A stretch of DNA of 64,000 bases from positions 186,001 to 250,000 of the forward strand of contig CAVSDW010000019.1 in assembly GCA_963726665.1 (NCBI GenBank). Reading direction: 5' to 3'. A program made the position numbers and the translations under genes. The notes beneath the pieces were generated by a model that was not told the DNA's origin, ran no database searches, and saw only the letters and a list, made by a program, of their open reading frames with translations. The first letter of the stretch is position 1. Each line of letters starts with the position of its first letter. Shown in pieces: positions 63,462 to 64,000 of the stretch. The stretch comes from RPQJ01 sp963726665 (GTDB lineage Bacteria; Pseudomonadota; Gammaproteobacteria; Steroidobacterales; Steroidobacteraceae).

Positions 63462-64000
63462 ATGGCACAGGACCAGGCGATCGTCGCGAAACCGATGGCC
63501 GCGTTGCGCGAGTTCCTGAAGCTCGAGTCGGCGAGCGGCATCCTGCTGGTGGTGGCCGGCGCGCTTGCGATGGTGGCGGCCAACACCCCGCTCGCCGACT
63601 GGTACGAAGCGCTGCTCGCGACGCATTTCAAGGTGCAGTTCGGCGTGCACGCGCTCGACAAGCCGCTGGTGGTCTGGGTCAACGACCTGCTGATGGCGAT
63701 CTTCTTCCTGCTGGTCGGCCTCGAGATCAAGCGCGAGGTCGTCATGGGCGAGCTCTCGGACGCATCGCGGGTCGCGTTGCCCGCGATCGCGGCGCTCGGC
63801 GGCATGATCGTTCCCGCCGGCATCTACGCCGCCGTCAACTGGCACGACCCCGTGGGCATCACCGGCTGGGCGATTCCGTCGGCCACCGACATCGCCTTCG
63901 CGCTCGGCGTGCTGTCGCTCTTCGGCGAGCGCGTGCCGCTGGGGCTCAAGATCTTCCTGATGACGCTCGCGGTCCTCGACGACCTCGGCGCGATCGTAAT
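63462..64000 (+). CDS. nhaA: Na+/H+ antiporter NhaA (start only)
   Basis: At least 179 residues; the gene runs off the right edge. GGAGGCGGG lies before ATG 63462. NhaA features: FLKLESASGILLVVAGALAMVAAN, MAIFFLLVGLEIKREVVMGELSD, IPSATDIAFALGVLSLFG and LKIFLMTLAVLDDLGAIV, the last containing the adjacent Asp pair that binds the ions. Exchanges sodium for protons in the inner membrane. Confidence 0.95.
   Translation, partial: MAQDQAIVAKPMAALREFLKLESASGILLVVAGALAMVAANTPLADWYEALLATHFKVQFGVHALDKPLVVWVNDLLMAIFFLLVGLEIKREVVMGELSDASRVALPAIAALGGMIVPAGIYAAVNWHDPVGITGWAIPSATDIAFALGVLSLFGERVPLGLKIFLMTLAVLDDLGAIV

Overview
The window is one continuous stretch of a high-GC bacterial chromosome with dense gene packing, many ATGA/GTGA overlaps and frequent GTG or TTG starts. 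It is almost certainly a gammaproteobacterium. The rhodanese-grxC-secB-gpsA-trmL block matches the E. coli yibN-grxC-secB-gpsA-(cysE)-trmL order. The bioB-F-H-C-D order, the Sec/Tat/TrkAH set, and glnA followed by ntrB-ntrC under an NtrC/sigma-54 control region also fit. Genus cannot be read from the sequence. I see no rRNA, tRNA, CRISPR array, prophage or intact transposase.

Layout, left to right. 1-965: end of a Zn/Mn-type ABC transporter (binding-protein tail and permease in one open frame). 1211-3059: ArsR-type regulator, ArsP-like permease and mini-thioredoxin, a metal(loid) resistance module. 3295-9528: accessory genes (VOC protein, GST, RES/Xre toxin-antitoxin pair with its own operators, secreted beta-propeller-like protein, nitrilase-superfamily hydrolase, RDD membrane protein). 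9582-14282: a solitary sulfoacetaldehyde acetyltransferase and a DUF2950/DUF3300 envelope pair. 14390-19278: nitrogen control, with glnA, a DUF4124 protein, ntrB and ntrC. 19412-22679: MacB/LolD-type ABC exporter. 22742-30449: class 1B-type pyrD, CBS protein, trmL, gpsA, secB, grxC, rhodanese, envC, S41 protease, DJ-1 protein. 30528-36557: small membrane proteins and three transporters (EamA, OPT, POT). 36736-38608: tatABC and dtd. 38630-38870: an AT-rich island. 38880-46875: TPR lipoprotein, PBP1b, trkH, trkA, uvrD. 47035-49933: DUF885 and VanZ-like proteins. 49943-57722: an aa3-type cytochrome c oxidase cluster with heme A synthesis and assembly factors. 57893-62635: the biotin operon. 62752-64000: comF and the start of nhaA.

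How genes work together. The oxidase cluster encodes subunits I-III, CtaG and a SCO-like protein for copper, SURF1, and CtaA/CtaB for heme A. BioC and BioH make and release the pimeloyl precursor and BioF, BioD and BioB complete biotin; no bioA lies in the window. NtrB/NtrC should activate glnA through the two NtrC sites found upstream of it.

Three cross-cutting observations. (1) Six copies of an imperfect inverted-repeat element (arms around GGGGACATTCTCCTTTTC) sit at gene ends. (2) Eleven apparent frameshifts break seven or eight otherwise well-conserved genes, including ctaG, bioD and trkH; most look like single extra bases and probably reflect sequence errors, although real decay cannot be excluded. 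(3) Two short AT-rich islands (38630-38870, 58612-58690) stand out; the first carries two tandem tiny ORFs next to a perfect 12-bp palindrome.
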